Shown here in pieces: positions 28,786-36,570 of a stretch of 64,000 nt of DNA. The notes under the pieces were generated by a model. The model was not told the origin of the DNA. It did not search any database and was given only the letters and a program-made list of their open reading frames with translations. Within the stretch, counting starts at the first letter, position 1, and every line of letters begins with the position of its first letter. The DNA is from Aliiroseovarius sediminis (lineage in GTDB: Bacteria > Pseudomonadota > Alphaproteobacteria > Rhodobacterales > Rhodobacteraceae), in assembly GCF_022678485.1 (NCBI RefSeq), contig NZ_JALBYP010000032.1:124001-188000 (forward strand), read 5' to 3'. The position numbers were made by a program, and so were the translations under genes.

Positions 28786-29618
28786 GTCAGAAATACCTTT
28801 GCTTTCATGGTGTCGGGGATGCGCGCGCCCAGCCGCGACAGAATGGTCGGGGCCAGTTGCAACTGGCACAGGCGTTCGTCAAAATCAGGACCAATGGCAG
28901 GGCCGAAGTAATATAGCGCAACATCCTGCTGCACGTCTTCACGCCCACCGTGATGGCCGCGATCGGTCTGGCCGTGATCGGCGGTCACGACCACCTCGTA
29001 CCCGTCGGCGCGCCAGCGGTTGATGAACAGGGCCAGTTGCTCGTCGGCTTGAAAGCAGGCTTGGTCCATTTCGCGGCATTCATGACCGAACCTGTGGCCC
29101 ATGCTGTCCAAGGTGCAAGTGTGCAGGATGCCATAGTTCAGCCCGAACCTCTGGCAAAGCATGGTGAGCGTCGCGAACAGGTCCACATCCGCGGGTGTGG
29201 TCTGGTTGATCAGCCCATAGCCCGTCATTGTATGAAAGCGACCGTGGTTGATCGCGGCGCTGTCGGCTTCATCATATTCGATGTCGCGCACCAGATCGAA
29301 CGGCGCGCGGTTGAAAAATTCGGACCAATAACTGTGGGTGACTGCGCCGGTCACACCGCCGGCGTTGCGCACTTGGCTGAAGATGTCAGGCTGAGACAGG
29401 CGGAATACATTGTTGTTGCCCGTGCAGCCATGATCCTGCGGCGTAACACCGGTATGGATCGAGGCATAGCAACTGGCCGATGTCGACGGCAAGACCGAGC
29501 GCATCTTCCAGCGCTGTGCCTCGCCTGCGTCCACCCAGCCCTCCAGATTTCCGAACAGCCGACGCCAGTTGCGCCAGGGCACGCCGTCCAGGATGATTAA
29601 CAGTAGCTTTCCGTTCAT
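28782..29618 (-). CDS. Alkaline-phosphatase-superfamily phosphodiesterase/pyrophosphatase
   Basis: This 278-residue protein resembles type I phosphodiesterase/nucleotide pyrophosphatase enzymes. Metal and nucleophile sites expected in the family are visible: LLIILDG at the N-terminus, SVLPSTSASCYASIHTG holding the Ser/Thr nucleophile, TLDSMGHRFG, VVTADHGQ and HHGGRED. It has no signal peptide, so it probably acts in the cytoplasm. The ATG at 29618 (MNGKLLLIILDG) is preferred to a 44-residue extension that runs into the ATPase gene. It lies 28 bases after the ABC ATPase and overlaps the FAH gene, which suggests it acts on the imported compound. Confidence 0.85.
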   Translation of the reverse strand: MNGKLLLIILDGVPWRNWRRLFGNLEGWVDAGEAQRWKMRSVLPSTSASCYASIHTGVTPQDHGCTGNNNVFRLSQPDIFSQVRNAGGVTGAVTHSYWSEFFNRAPFDLVRDIEYDEADSAAINHGRFHTMTGYGLINQTTPADVDLFATLTMLCQRFGLNYGILHTCTLDSMGHRFGHECREMDQACFQADEQLALFINRWRADGYEVVVTADHGQTDRGHHGGREDVQQDVALYYFGPAIGPDFDERLCQLQLAPTILSRLGARIPDTMKAKVFLT

Positions 29619-29646
29619 GTTGTCCGGCCCCGTTAGCGGTCCGCCC

Positions 29647-31284
29647 TCAGTTGCCGGCGCTTTCCATGCTGCGGTGTTCCACGACCTCCTCCAGCCAGCC
29701 CAGCCGCATTTCCGGAACCGAGGCGAGCAGCAGGTCGGTATAGTCATCAAACGGCGGCGACAGAACTTCGGCCTTGGTGCCGTAACGCACGACGCGGCCT
29801 TGATACATTACCGCGATGGTGTCGGCGATGGCGCGCACCGTGGCAATGTCGTGGGTAATGAAAAGATAGGCCACATTTTCACGTTCCTGCAGTTCGTGCA
29901 GCAGTTTCAAGATGTCTTCGGCGACCAAGGGATCCAGCGCCGATGTCACCTCGTCACAGATGATGATTTTGGGATTTGCAGCCAAGGCGCGCGCGATGCA
30001 GACCCGCTGTTTTTGCCCGCCGGACAGTTCGGCCGGATAGCGATCCTTGAATTCGGGCCCAAGCTCGATGTCGTTCAGAAGCTCTTCGATACGTTTGCGT
30101 TTTTCTGCGCCGCGCATCCCGAAATAGAACTCGAGCGGACGGCCGATGATCGTGCCAACCGTCTGGCGCGGGTTCATCGCCACATCGGCCATTTGATAGA
30201 TCATCTGGATTTCGCGCAGGTCATCGCGCGCCCGTCCCGCCAGATCGGGGGACAGGGTGCGTCCGTCAAAGCAGATCTGCCCGTCACGCGCGGGCAGAAG
30301 CCCGGTCATCACGCGGGCCGTGGTCGATTTGCCTGACCCGCTTTCGCCAACGACGGCCAGGGTCTGGCCTGCGTGAAGCTCCATCGAGACATCGTGCAAT
30401 ACGTCGAAATTCGTGCCCTTATAGCGGGCGGTGATGTGTTCAATCGTCATGACCGGATTTTCGGTTGGCGGCTTCCCGTCATGCACTCGGGACCGGACCG
30501 ACACCAGGTCGCGGGTATATTCTTCGACCGGGGCGTTGATGATCTGATCGGTGGTGCCATGTTCGATCATGTCGCCCATGCGCAGCACCATGATTTCGTC
30601 AGACACCTGCGCCACGACCGCCAGATCGTGCGTGATATAAAGTGCGGCAACGCCGGTGTCGCGAATGGCGTCCTTGATCGCCATAAGAACGTCGATCTGT
30701 GTGGTCACATCCAGCGCGGTGGTCGGTTCATCGAACACCACCAGATCGGGTTCAGGGCAAAGCGCAAGTGCCGTCATGCAGCGTTGCAATTGCCCGCCAG
30801 ACACTTGGTGCGGATAACGATTGCCGATGGTTTCAGGGTCGGGCAGACCTAGCTTGGCAAACAGCTCGACCGCGCGCGCCTCGGCCACTTTTTTCGAGAA
30901 TTTGCCGGCGTGGACGGACGCCTCGATCACCTGTTCCATGATTTTCTTGGCTGGGTTGAAGCTGGCGGCGGCGGATTGCGAGACATATGTCACCTCGGTC
31001 CCACGCAATTTGCGCAGATCGCGCAGCCTGGTGCCAAGGATTTCACGTCCATTGACCCAGACCTCGCCGCCGGTAATTTCGACACCACCACGGCCGTAGG
31101 CCATAGTGGCAAGGCCGATGGTCGATTTACCCGCGCCGCTTTCGCCGATCAGGCCAAGGACTTTGCCCTTCTCCAATTCGAACGACACGCCGTGCACGAT
31201 TTCGATGTCATGCGGTTTTTCACCGGGTGGATAGACCCGCGCCCCAATCTTCAGGTCGCGCACTGTCAAAAGCTTATCGCTCAT
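29647..31284 (-). CDS. ABC transporter ATPase, fused double unit (dipeptide/oligopeptide type)
   Basis: This 545-residue protein holds two ATPase units in a row, corresponding to DppD and DppF joined in one chain. The first has Walker A GESGAGKS at residues 47-54, signature VSGGQLQR and Walker B LVVFDEPTTALD. The second has GESGSGKS near residue 315, LSGGQKQR and IIICDEVTSALD. It would power the two permeases encoded upstream. Its start overlaps the stop of the permease gene by 4 bases. Confidence 0.95.
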   Translation of the reverse strand: MSDKLLTVRDLKIGARVYPPGEKPHDIEIVHGVSFELEKGKVLGLIGESGAGKSTIGLATMAYGRGGVEITGGEVWVNGREILGTRLRDLRKLRGTEVTYVSQSAAASFNPAKKIMEQVIEASVHAGKFSKKVAEARAVELFAKLGLPDPETIGNRYPHQVSGGQLQRCMTALALCPEPDLVVFDEPTTALDVTTQIDVLMAIKDAIRDTGVAALYITHDLAVVAQVSDEIMVLRMGDMIEHGTTDQIINAPVEEYTRDLVSVRSRVHDGKPPTENPVMTIEHITARYKGTNFDVLHDVSMELHAGQTLAVVGESGSGKSTTARVMTGLLPARDGQICFDGRTLSPDLAGRARDDLREIQMIYQMADVAMNPRQTVGTIIGRPLEFYFGMRGAEKRKRIEELLNDIELGPEFKDRYPAELSGGQKQRVCIARALAANPKIIICDEVTSALDPLVAEDILKLLHELQERENVAYLFITHDIATVRAIADTIAVMYQGRVVRYGTKAEVLSPPFDDYTDLLLASVPEMRLGWLEEVVEHRSMESAGN

Positions 31285-32096
31285 CCGCGGCCTCCTTTCA
31301 GGCTAGTGGTGCGGTTCAAAACCCAGTCGGCCACAAGGTTGACCGAGATGGCGAGCGTCGCGATGGCGACGGCAGGTACTAGGGCCGCAGGGATGCCATA
31401 AACGATGCCATCTTTGTTTTCCTTCACGATCCCGCCCCAGTCGGCGTTGGGTGGCTGCACACCAAGGCCAAGGAAGGACAGGGTCGAGACGAACAGCACG
31501 GCAAAAATGAAACGAAGCCCCATTTCCGCCACCAAGGGCGACAGGGCGTTGGGCAGGATTTCCCGGAAGATCACCCAGATCCTGCCTTCACCACGCAGTT
31601 TTGCGGCTTCGACGAAATCCATCACGTTGATGTCCACCGCGACCGCACGGGCCAGACGATAGACGCGCGTGGAATCCAGAAGCCCCATCACAAGGATTAG
31701 GATTGGCAGCGTCACCGGCATCACCGACAGGACCACAAGCGCGAAGATCAGGGTCGGAATCGACATGATCAGATCGACGAACCGGCTGAGCAATTGGTCA
31801 ATCCATCCACCAATCACAGCGGCTGTGAAGCCAAGGATTGATCCGGTGGTGAAGCTGATGATCGTGGCCATGGTGGCAATAAAGATCGTGGTGCGTCCGC
31901 CATAGATCATGCGGCTCAGCAGGTCGCGACCGATATTATCGGTGCCGATCCAGTGCTTGGATGACCAAGGTTCCCATACCCCCCCGACGACTTCGGTCAT
32001 CGAATAGGGCGCGATCCAAGGGGCGAAGATGGCCATCAGGAAATACAGGCCAGTGAAAAACAGCCCGAACAATGCGGCTGGGGGGATTCTTATCAT
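31281..32096 (-). CDS. ABC transporter permease, DppC type
   Basis: This 271-residue inner-membrane protein has about six membrane segments and the binding-protein-dependent permease loop EAAKLRGEGRIWVIFREILPN, which contacts the ATPase. DppC-type features include an extracytoplasmic N-terminal part with HWIGTDNIGRDLLSRMIYG. The ATG at 32096 was chosen because it overlaps the previous stop (ATGA); the frame extends 31 residues further upstream but into the other permease gene. It pairs with the DppB-type permease. Confidence 0.93.
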   Translation of the reverse strand: MIRIPPAALFGLFFTGLYFLMAIFAPWIAPYSMTEVVGGVWEPWSSKHWIGTDNIGRDLLSRMIYGGRTTIFIATMATIISFTTGSILGFTAAVIGGWIDQLLSRFVDLIMSIPTLIFALVVLSVMPVTLPILILVMGLLDSTRVYRLARAVAVDINVMDFVEAAKLRGEGRIWVIFREILPNALSPLVAEMGLRFIFAVLFVSTLSFLGLGVQPPNADWGGIVKENKDGIVYGIPAALVPAVAIATLAISVNLVADWVLNRTTSLKGGRG

Positions 32097-33049
32097 TTCG
32101 GATGCCTCAGCCTTGGGTTTGCAAGGATCGACACGATGTCGGCCACCATGTTCAACACGATGTAGACTGCGGCGAAAATCAGCCCGCAAGCCTGCACCAC
32201 AGGCACATCCCGCTTGGATACGTGATCCACCAGATATTGCCCCATGCCGGGATAGGTGAACACAACTTCGACCACCACGACACCGACAACCAGATAGGCA
32301 AGGTTGATCATCACCACATTGACAATTGGTGCGATCGAGTTGGGCAAAGCGTGGCGCCAGATGATCGTAAACATCGTCAGCCCCTTCAACTCGGCGGTTT
32401 CGATATAGGCTGATTGCATCACATTCAGGATCGCCGCTCGCGTCATTCGCATCATATGGGCCAGCACGACCATGGTCAGCACGGCGACCGGCAGGGCGAT
32501 GGCGTTCAGCTTTTGCCCAAGGCTTAGCCCGTCATGGATCATCGAAACGGTGGGTGCCCAGCCCAGCTTGACGCCGACGAAATACATCAAGATATAGCCG
32601 ATCAGGAATTCGGGTACGGAAATTGAGGCCAGCGTGACGGCCGAAATCAGTTTGTCCGGCCACCGTTCGCGGTAGCGGACAGCCAGCAGGCCCAAGAAAA
32701 TTGCCAGCGGCACCGCAATCACCGCAGCCCAGAAGGCCAGGAAAAGTGTGTTTTTCAGGCGCGAGCCCAAACTGCTCGCGATATCCTTACCAGATGTCAA
32801 CGCGGTGCCCAGATCGCCCTGTACAAGCCCACCCAGCCAGTCGAAATAACGGCTAAGTGCTGGTTCGTTCAGTCCCAGCTCGGCTCGGATATTGGCAAGA
32901 GCTTCAGGCGTAGCGGACTGGCCCAAGATAGATTGCGCCACATCCCCCGGTAGGATGTTGGTGCCCCAAAAGATCAGCATCGACACCAAAAGCAGAAGAA
33001 GCAGGCCCAGCGCGATGCGCTGGACCAGAAGTTTTAAAAATAACGGCAT
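32093..33049 (-). CDS. ABC transporter permease, DppB type
   Basis: This 318-residue permease has six membrane segments, the DppB N-terminus QRIALGLLLLLLVSMLIFW with LPGDVAQSILG, and the EAA-type loop IETAELKGLTMFTIIWRHALPN. It starts one base after the binding-protein stop and ends in a 4-base overlap with the DppC-type gene. Together they form the channel of a dipeptide/opine/nickel-class importer. Confidence 0.94.
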   Translation of the reverse strand: MPLFLKLLVQRIALGLLLLLLVSMLIFWGTNILPGDVAQSILGQSATPEALANIRAELGLNEPALSRYFDWLGGLVQGDLGTALTSGKDIASSLGSRLKNTLFLAFWAAVIAVPLAIFLGLLAVRYRERWPDKLISAVTLASISVPEFLIGYILMYFVGVKLGWAPTVSMIHDGLSLGQKLNAIALPVAVLTMVVLAHMMRMTRAAILNVMQSAYIETAELKGLTMFTIIWRHALPNSIAPIVNVVMINLAYLVVGVVVVEVVFTYPGMGQYLVDHVSKRDVPVVQACGLIFAAVYIVLNMVADIVSILANPRLRHPK

Positions 33050-33050
33050 A

Positions 33051-34634
33051 TCAGCCCGCGACCCACATTTTCATCGGGGCATAGAAGTTCATCAGGTCGT
33101 GACCTTTGTGGTTATCGACCCAGCCCGCCAATCGATTGGTTGTGCAATCAATGAAGTCGTTGAACATCGGGCAGATCAGCCCGCCTTCGTCATGAACGAG
33201 CGCCCCCATGTCGCCGTAAATCTGAGCGCGTTTCGTCTCATCCAATTCGGCGCGTGCGGCCAGAAGCATCTGGTCAAACTGATCATTGAAGAACCGGGTG
33301 TCGTTCCAGTCTGCCGTCGACAAGTAAGCCGTGGAATACATCTGGTCCTGCGTGGGTCGACCGCTCCAATAGCTCGTGCTGAACGGCTTGGCGTTCCAGA
33401 CTTCGGACCAATATCCGTCATTAGGTTCGCGCTTGATCTCAAGGTCAATGCCCGCCTTGGCAAGCGATTGCTGATACAGTGCAGACGCGTCCGGCGCACC
33501 GGGAAAACTGTTGTCCGAGGTACGCAAAAGGATCGGACCTTCGTGGCCCGATTTTTCGAAGTGGAATTTGGCCTTGTCGGGATCGTAGGTGCGCTGTTCC
33601 ATCTCGGTAAACAGAGGATAAGAGCTGTTGATCGGCGTATCGTTCCCGATCGAGCCATAGCCGAACAGAATCTTTTCAAGCATCTCTTCGCGATCCATGC
33701 CGTATTTCAGCGCCAGGCGCAGATCGTTATTGTCAAACGGTGCAGTGTTACAATGTGCGATGAACACGTAATGGCCCGGTCCCGGTGTCGAATGGACATT
33801 GATGTTGGGCGCCCGTGCCACAAGGCCAGCGGTCCGTGGCGGGACGCGCCCCACCATATCAAGCTGGCCGGACTGAATGGCCGCCATGCGCGCCGTGTTG
33901 TCGTTGATGACCACAACCTCGACCGTGTCGGCATGGCCCAGATCGCCCCAGTAATCGGGATTTTTCTCGACCACGAAACGGACGCCCATATCCACCTCTT
34001 TCAGGATGTAGGGGCCGGTACCGATCGCTGCTGCCGGATCATCTTTGCCGCCATTGGGTTGGATCATCAGGTGATAGTCGGTCATCAGATATGGCAAGTC
34101 GGCATTCGCCGTATCCAGTTCGACAATAAACTTGTCGCCTTCGGCGCGCATGTTTTTGATGCCGCGCATGATGCCCAGCGCGCCTGATTTCGTGTCTTCG
34201 CCTGCGTGGCGTTCCATCGTTGCCAGCACGTCATCGGCGGTCAGCGGCTTGCCATTCGAAAAATTGACGCCCGAGCGGATCTTGAACGTCCAAACCTTGG
34301 CATCTGCCGAGGCCGAAACCTCCTCTGCCAGCCTGTTTTCAAGCCCACCTTCCGGTGCAAGCTCTACCAGCGGTTCGCCCCAAAAACGGTTGATCATCGT
34401 ACCGGTCTGGTTGGTCGTGGTTGCTGGATCAAGACTGTCGGTGGTTGATCCACCGGGAACCCCCACGCGAATCGTTCCGCCCTTGACCGGTCCTTGCGCA
34501 TAAACTGCCGACGACAGCATCGTGCTGGCGCCAGTGGCGGTCAGACCAAGCGCAGCCGCCCGGCCCATGAAGTGACGGCGCGACAGTTTGCGCGCGACGA
34601 CCCGTTTCGATAGATATTCAAGTTCTTTGGACAT
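33051..34634 (-). CDS. ABC transporter solute-binding protein (SBP_bac_5), Tat-type signal
   Basis: This 527-residue periplasmic protein belongs to cluster C binding proteins that take up peptides, opines, nickel or similar. Its signal has a twin-arginine motif, LSRRHFMGRAAALG, so it is probably exported folded by the Tat system. The body has the family pattern GGTIRVGVPGGSTTDSLDPATT and GKPLTADDVLATMERH. The ATG at 34634 follows AGGGAG. It is the first gene of a six-gene operon (binding protein, two permeases, double ATPase, phosphodiesterase, FAH hydrolase). The ligand is not known. Confidence 0.92.
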   Translation of the reverse strand: MSKELEYLSKRVVARKLSRRHFMGRAAALGLTATGASTMLSSAVYAQGPVKGGTIRVGVPGGSTTDSLDPATTTNQTGTMINRFWGEPLVELAPEGGLENRLAEEVSASADAKVWTFKIRSGVNFSNGKPLTADDVLATMERHAGEDTKSGALGIMRGIKNMRAEGDKFIVELDTANADLPYLMTDYHLMIQPNGGKDDPAAAIGTGPYILKEVDMGVRFVVEKNPDYWGDLGHADTVEVVVINDNTARMAAIQSGQLDMVGRVPPRTAGLVARAPNINVHSTPGPGHYVFIAHCNTAPFDNNDLRLALKYGMDREEMLEKILFGYGSIGNDTPINSSYPLFTEMEQRTYDPDKAKFHFEKSGHEGPILLRTSDNSFPGAPDASALYQQSLAKAGIDLEIKREPNDGYWSEVWNAKPFSTSYWSGRPTQDQMYSTAYLSTADWNDTRFFNDQFDQMLLAARAELDETKRAQIYGDMGALVHDEGGLICPMFNDFIDCTTNRLAGWVDNHKGHDLMNFYAPMKMWVAG

Positions 34635-34658
34635 GAGGGACTCCCTAGTAAGTAAGCG

Positions 34659-34687
34659 GACCATTTGGTCACATTATTATTTGGTCA
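34659..34687. promoter_or_regulatory. Dyad and direct repeat before the ABC operon
   Basis: GACCA (34659-34663) and TGGTC (34666-34670) form a dyad around two bases. ATTTGGTCA occurs at 34663-34671 and again at 34679-34687, 16 bases apart. It lies 25-53 bases upstream of the binding-protein start, so it is a likely operator in or near the promoter. GntR and LysR regulators use related short dyads, but no regulator gene of those families is next to it. Confidence 0.45.
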
Positions 34688-35004
34688 GGCGGCAAGAGTT
34701 CACCAGCTGACCGCATTTCGCAAGGTAGGATAGCGACATGCTATATCCTGTTTCCGACAGTTATCTTGTGTTGGGACAGAAAAATCCACCCTTGTTTTCG
34801 AATAAAAAGGCGAAGATTTCGTCGGCCGCTTTTGTTACGCTTTGAAATCTATTGGAAATGCAATGCCATCTTGCGATGGCGTGGCAAGCAGAACGTCATG
34901 ACCAGTGCCTCGTCGAGTATTTGCAAAAGGCACTGACTTTAGGTGTTTGATATATGAAAATAACCGCACTTACTTTTTCTTCTGGATATTTCATAAAGTG
35001 AAAC

Positions 35005-35021
35005 TTATGTGGAGCACATAA
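35005..35021. promoter_or_regulatory. Perfect palindrome before marR, likely operator
   Basis: TTATGTG (35005-35011) and CACATAA (35015-35021) form perfect 7-base arms around GAG, 20 bases before the marR ATG. MarR proteins bind such 16-20-base dyads over their own promoters, so this is a plausible self-repression site that would also control the RND genes. Confidence 0.6.
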
Positions 35022-35040
35022 TAATCTGAAAAATTGCGCT

Positions 35041-35502
35041 ATGACCCAACCAGACCACCAGCCCCCCAACACCATGATCGAGCCGGAACTGGGCGCCCTT
35101 CTGGGTGTTTTTTCGCTACACTGTTTTATCGAATCGCTGATGGACGAGATCGACAATGGCAGTGACGTGCCGCATATCGACCGCAAGATCGTGATCTGGC
35201 TGGATCGCCCCAAGCGCCTCGGCACGATTGCGCGCGAGATGAATGTGCTGCCCTCGACCATGACCACATTGGCCGATCAGTTGGAAAGCAGCGGTCTGGT
35301 TGTGCGCGAACGGGATCCCGGCGATCGCCGCGCGTGGCTGCTAAGGCTGACGCCGGCGGGCCAGGATTTGCGGGCAACGATGGTTGTCGTGGCACGCACC
35401 TTGCTGTGCGAAACGTTGGGCCTGTCGGTCGACGAGCTGAACGATTTTGCCCGAATGTCTTTGAAGATTCAGGCCAATATTCACAAACACACGACCTGTT
35501 AA
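35041..35502 (+). CDS. MarR-family transcriptional regulator
   Basis: This 153-residue protein has a winged helix-turn-helix of the MarR type: LGTIAREMNVLPSTMTTLADQLE as recognition region and RERDPGDRRAWLLRLTPAG as the wing. It precedes the RND efflux genes by 9 bases in the same direction and likely represses them until an inducer binds. Its DNA target may be the palindrome at 35005-35021. ATG 35041 lacks a strong ribosome-binding site, which could mean low expression or a leaderless mRNA. Confidence 0.88.
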   Translation: MTQPDHQPPNTMIEPELGALLGVFSLHCFIESLMDEIDNGSDVPHIDRKIVIWLDRPKRLGTIAREMNVLPSTMTTLADQLESSGLVVRERDPGDRRAWLLRLTPAGQDLRATMVVVARTLLCETLGLSVDELNDFARMSLKIQANIHKHTTC

Positions 35503-35511
35503 GGATTTCTA

Positions 35512-36561
35512 ATGCCCTTCATTTCGCGCGTATTGACCGCCGCCCTGGTCGCCCTGTTTGCTGCCAGCCCCTTGGCCACAGCCCAAGAGGCGATAAAACC
35601 TGTCAAACTTCTGTCTGTGACGGCAAATGACGAAACCTTCAGCCGTGTGTTTTTTGGCAAGGTCGTGGCGCGGCAAAGCGTCGATCTGGCGTTTCAGGTG
35701 GGTGGGCAGGTTGTAGAGCTGCCAGTGATCGAAGGCGAACGCGTGCCCGAAGGCGACATGATCGCGCAGTTGGAGCAAGAGCAGTTCTCGCTTGCGCTGG
35801 AACAGGCGGCGGTTCAGAAGGATATGGCCGAACGCACGCTGGAGCGCTTGACCAAGCTGCGCGGTAATACCGTCAGCCAAGTCGCGCTTGATGATGCGAC
35901 GACACAGTTGAACCTGGCCGACATCGCCTTTCGTCAGGCCGAGCGGAATTTGAACAACGCGACGCTTTACGCACCCTTTGATGCGTTGGTCGCCACGCGC
36001 AACGTCGATAATTACGTGACCGTCAGCCCGGGTGCGCCCGTCGTGCGACTGCATGACATGAGCGAAATTCGCATCGCCATCGATGTGCCTGAAATCCTGT
36101 TTCAGACCGCCTCGAAGGGCAAGAACGTCACCTTTACAGCTGAATTTCCCGCCCATGATGAACCATTGCCCGTCGAGGTGCGCGAATTCAATGCCGAGGC
36201 GTCGCAGGCTGCACAGACCTATCGGCTGACCTTGGGCATGGCTGCACAGGATGATTTGCAGGTGTTGCCCGGATCGTCCGTCAACGTGCGTGTGTCGGCG
36301 GCGCACGACAACCCCGGCATCCTGATCCCATCCACAGCAATCGTCGCGGCCCCCGACGGCGCGCTGTCGGTCATGCGGTTTACGCCAGACGACGATGAGA
36401 CCGGCATCGTTGCCTCGGTTCCGATCACTGTTGAACCTGCCGCAAACGGTGATTTCAGGCTGTTGTCGGGTCTGGCTGAAGGGGATGTGATCGTCGCCGC
36501 CGGTGCGACTGCGCTGCGCGATGGCGACAGGGTGCGCCGTTTCACCGGCTTTACGAATTAG
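35512..36561 (+). CDS. RND efflux periplasmic adaptor (membrane-fusion protein)
   Basis: This 349-residue protein has a Sec signal peptide ending near ATA-QEA (about residue 24), followed by a lipoyl-like half motif (VDLAFQVGGQVVELPVIEGERVPEG), a helical hairpin (LALEQAAVQKDMAERTLERL), the second lipoyl half and beta-barrel domains. Such adaptors link an inner-membrane RND pump to an outer-membrane channel. It lies 9 bases after marR and 9 before the pump gene. There is no outer-membrane factor in the cluster. Confidence 0.92.
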   Translation: MPFISRVLTAALVALFAASPLATAQEAIKPVKLLSVTANDETFSRVFFGKVVARQSVDLAFQVGGQVVELPVIEGERVPEGDMIAQLEQEQFSLALEQAAVQKDMAERTLERLTKLRGNTVSQVALDDATTQLNLADIAFRQAERNLNNATLYAPFDALVATRNVDNYVTVSPGAPVVRLHDMSEIRIAIDVPEILFQTASKGKNVTFTAEFPAHDEPLPVEVREFNAEASQAAQTYRLTLGMAAQDDLQVLPGSSVNVRVSAAHDNPGILIPSTAIVAAPDGALSVMRFTPDDDETGIVASVPITVEPAANGDFRLLSGLAEGDVIVAAGATALRDGDRVRRFTGFTN

Positions 36562-36570
36562 GGGGCTGTC

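Larger units (their letters stand above)
34635..35040. promoter_or_regulatory. Divergent control region, ABC operon and marR
   Basis: These 406 bases hold no gene and are AT-rich for the window. They carry the promoters of the minus-strand ABC operon and the plus-strand marR-RND operon. Near the ABC start are the dyad GACCA-TT-TGGTC (34659-34670) and two copies of ATTTGGTCA (34663-34671 and 34679-34687). Next to marR is a perfect palindrome at 35005-35021. The middle shows nothing further that I can support. Confidence 0.6.
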
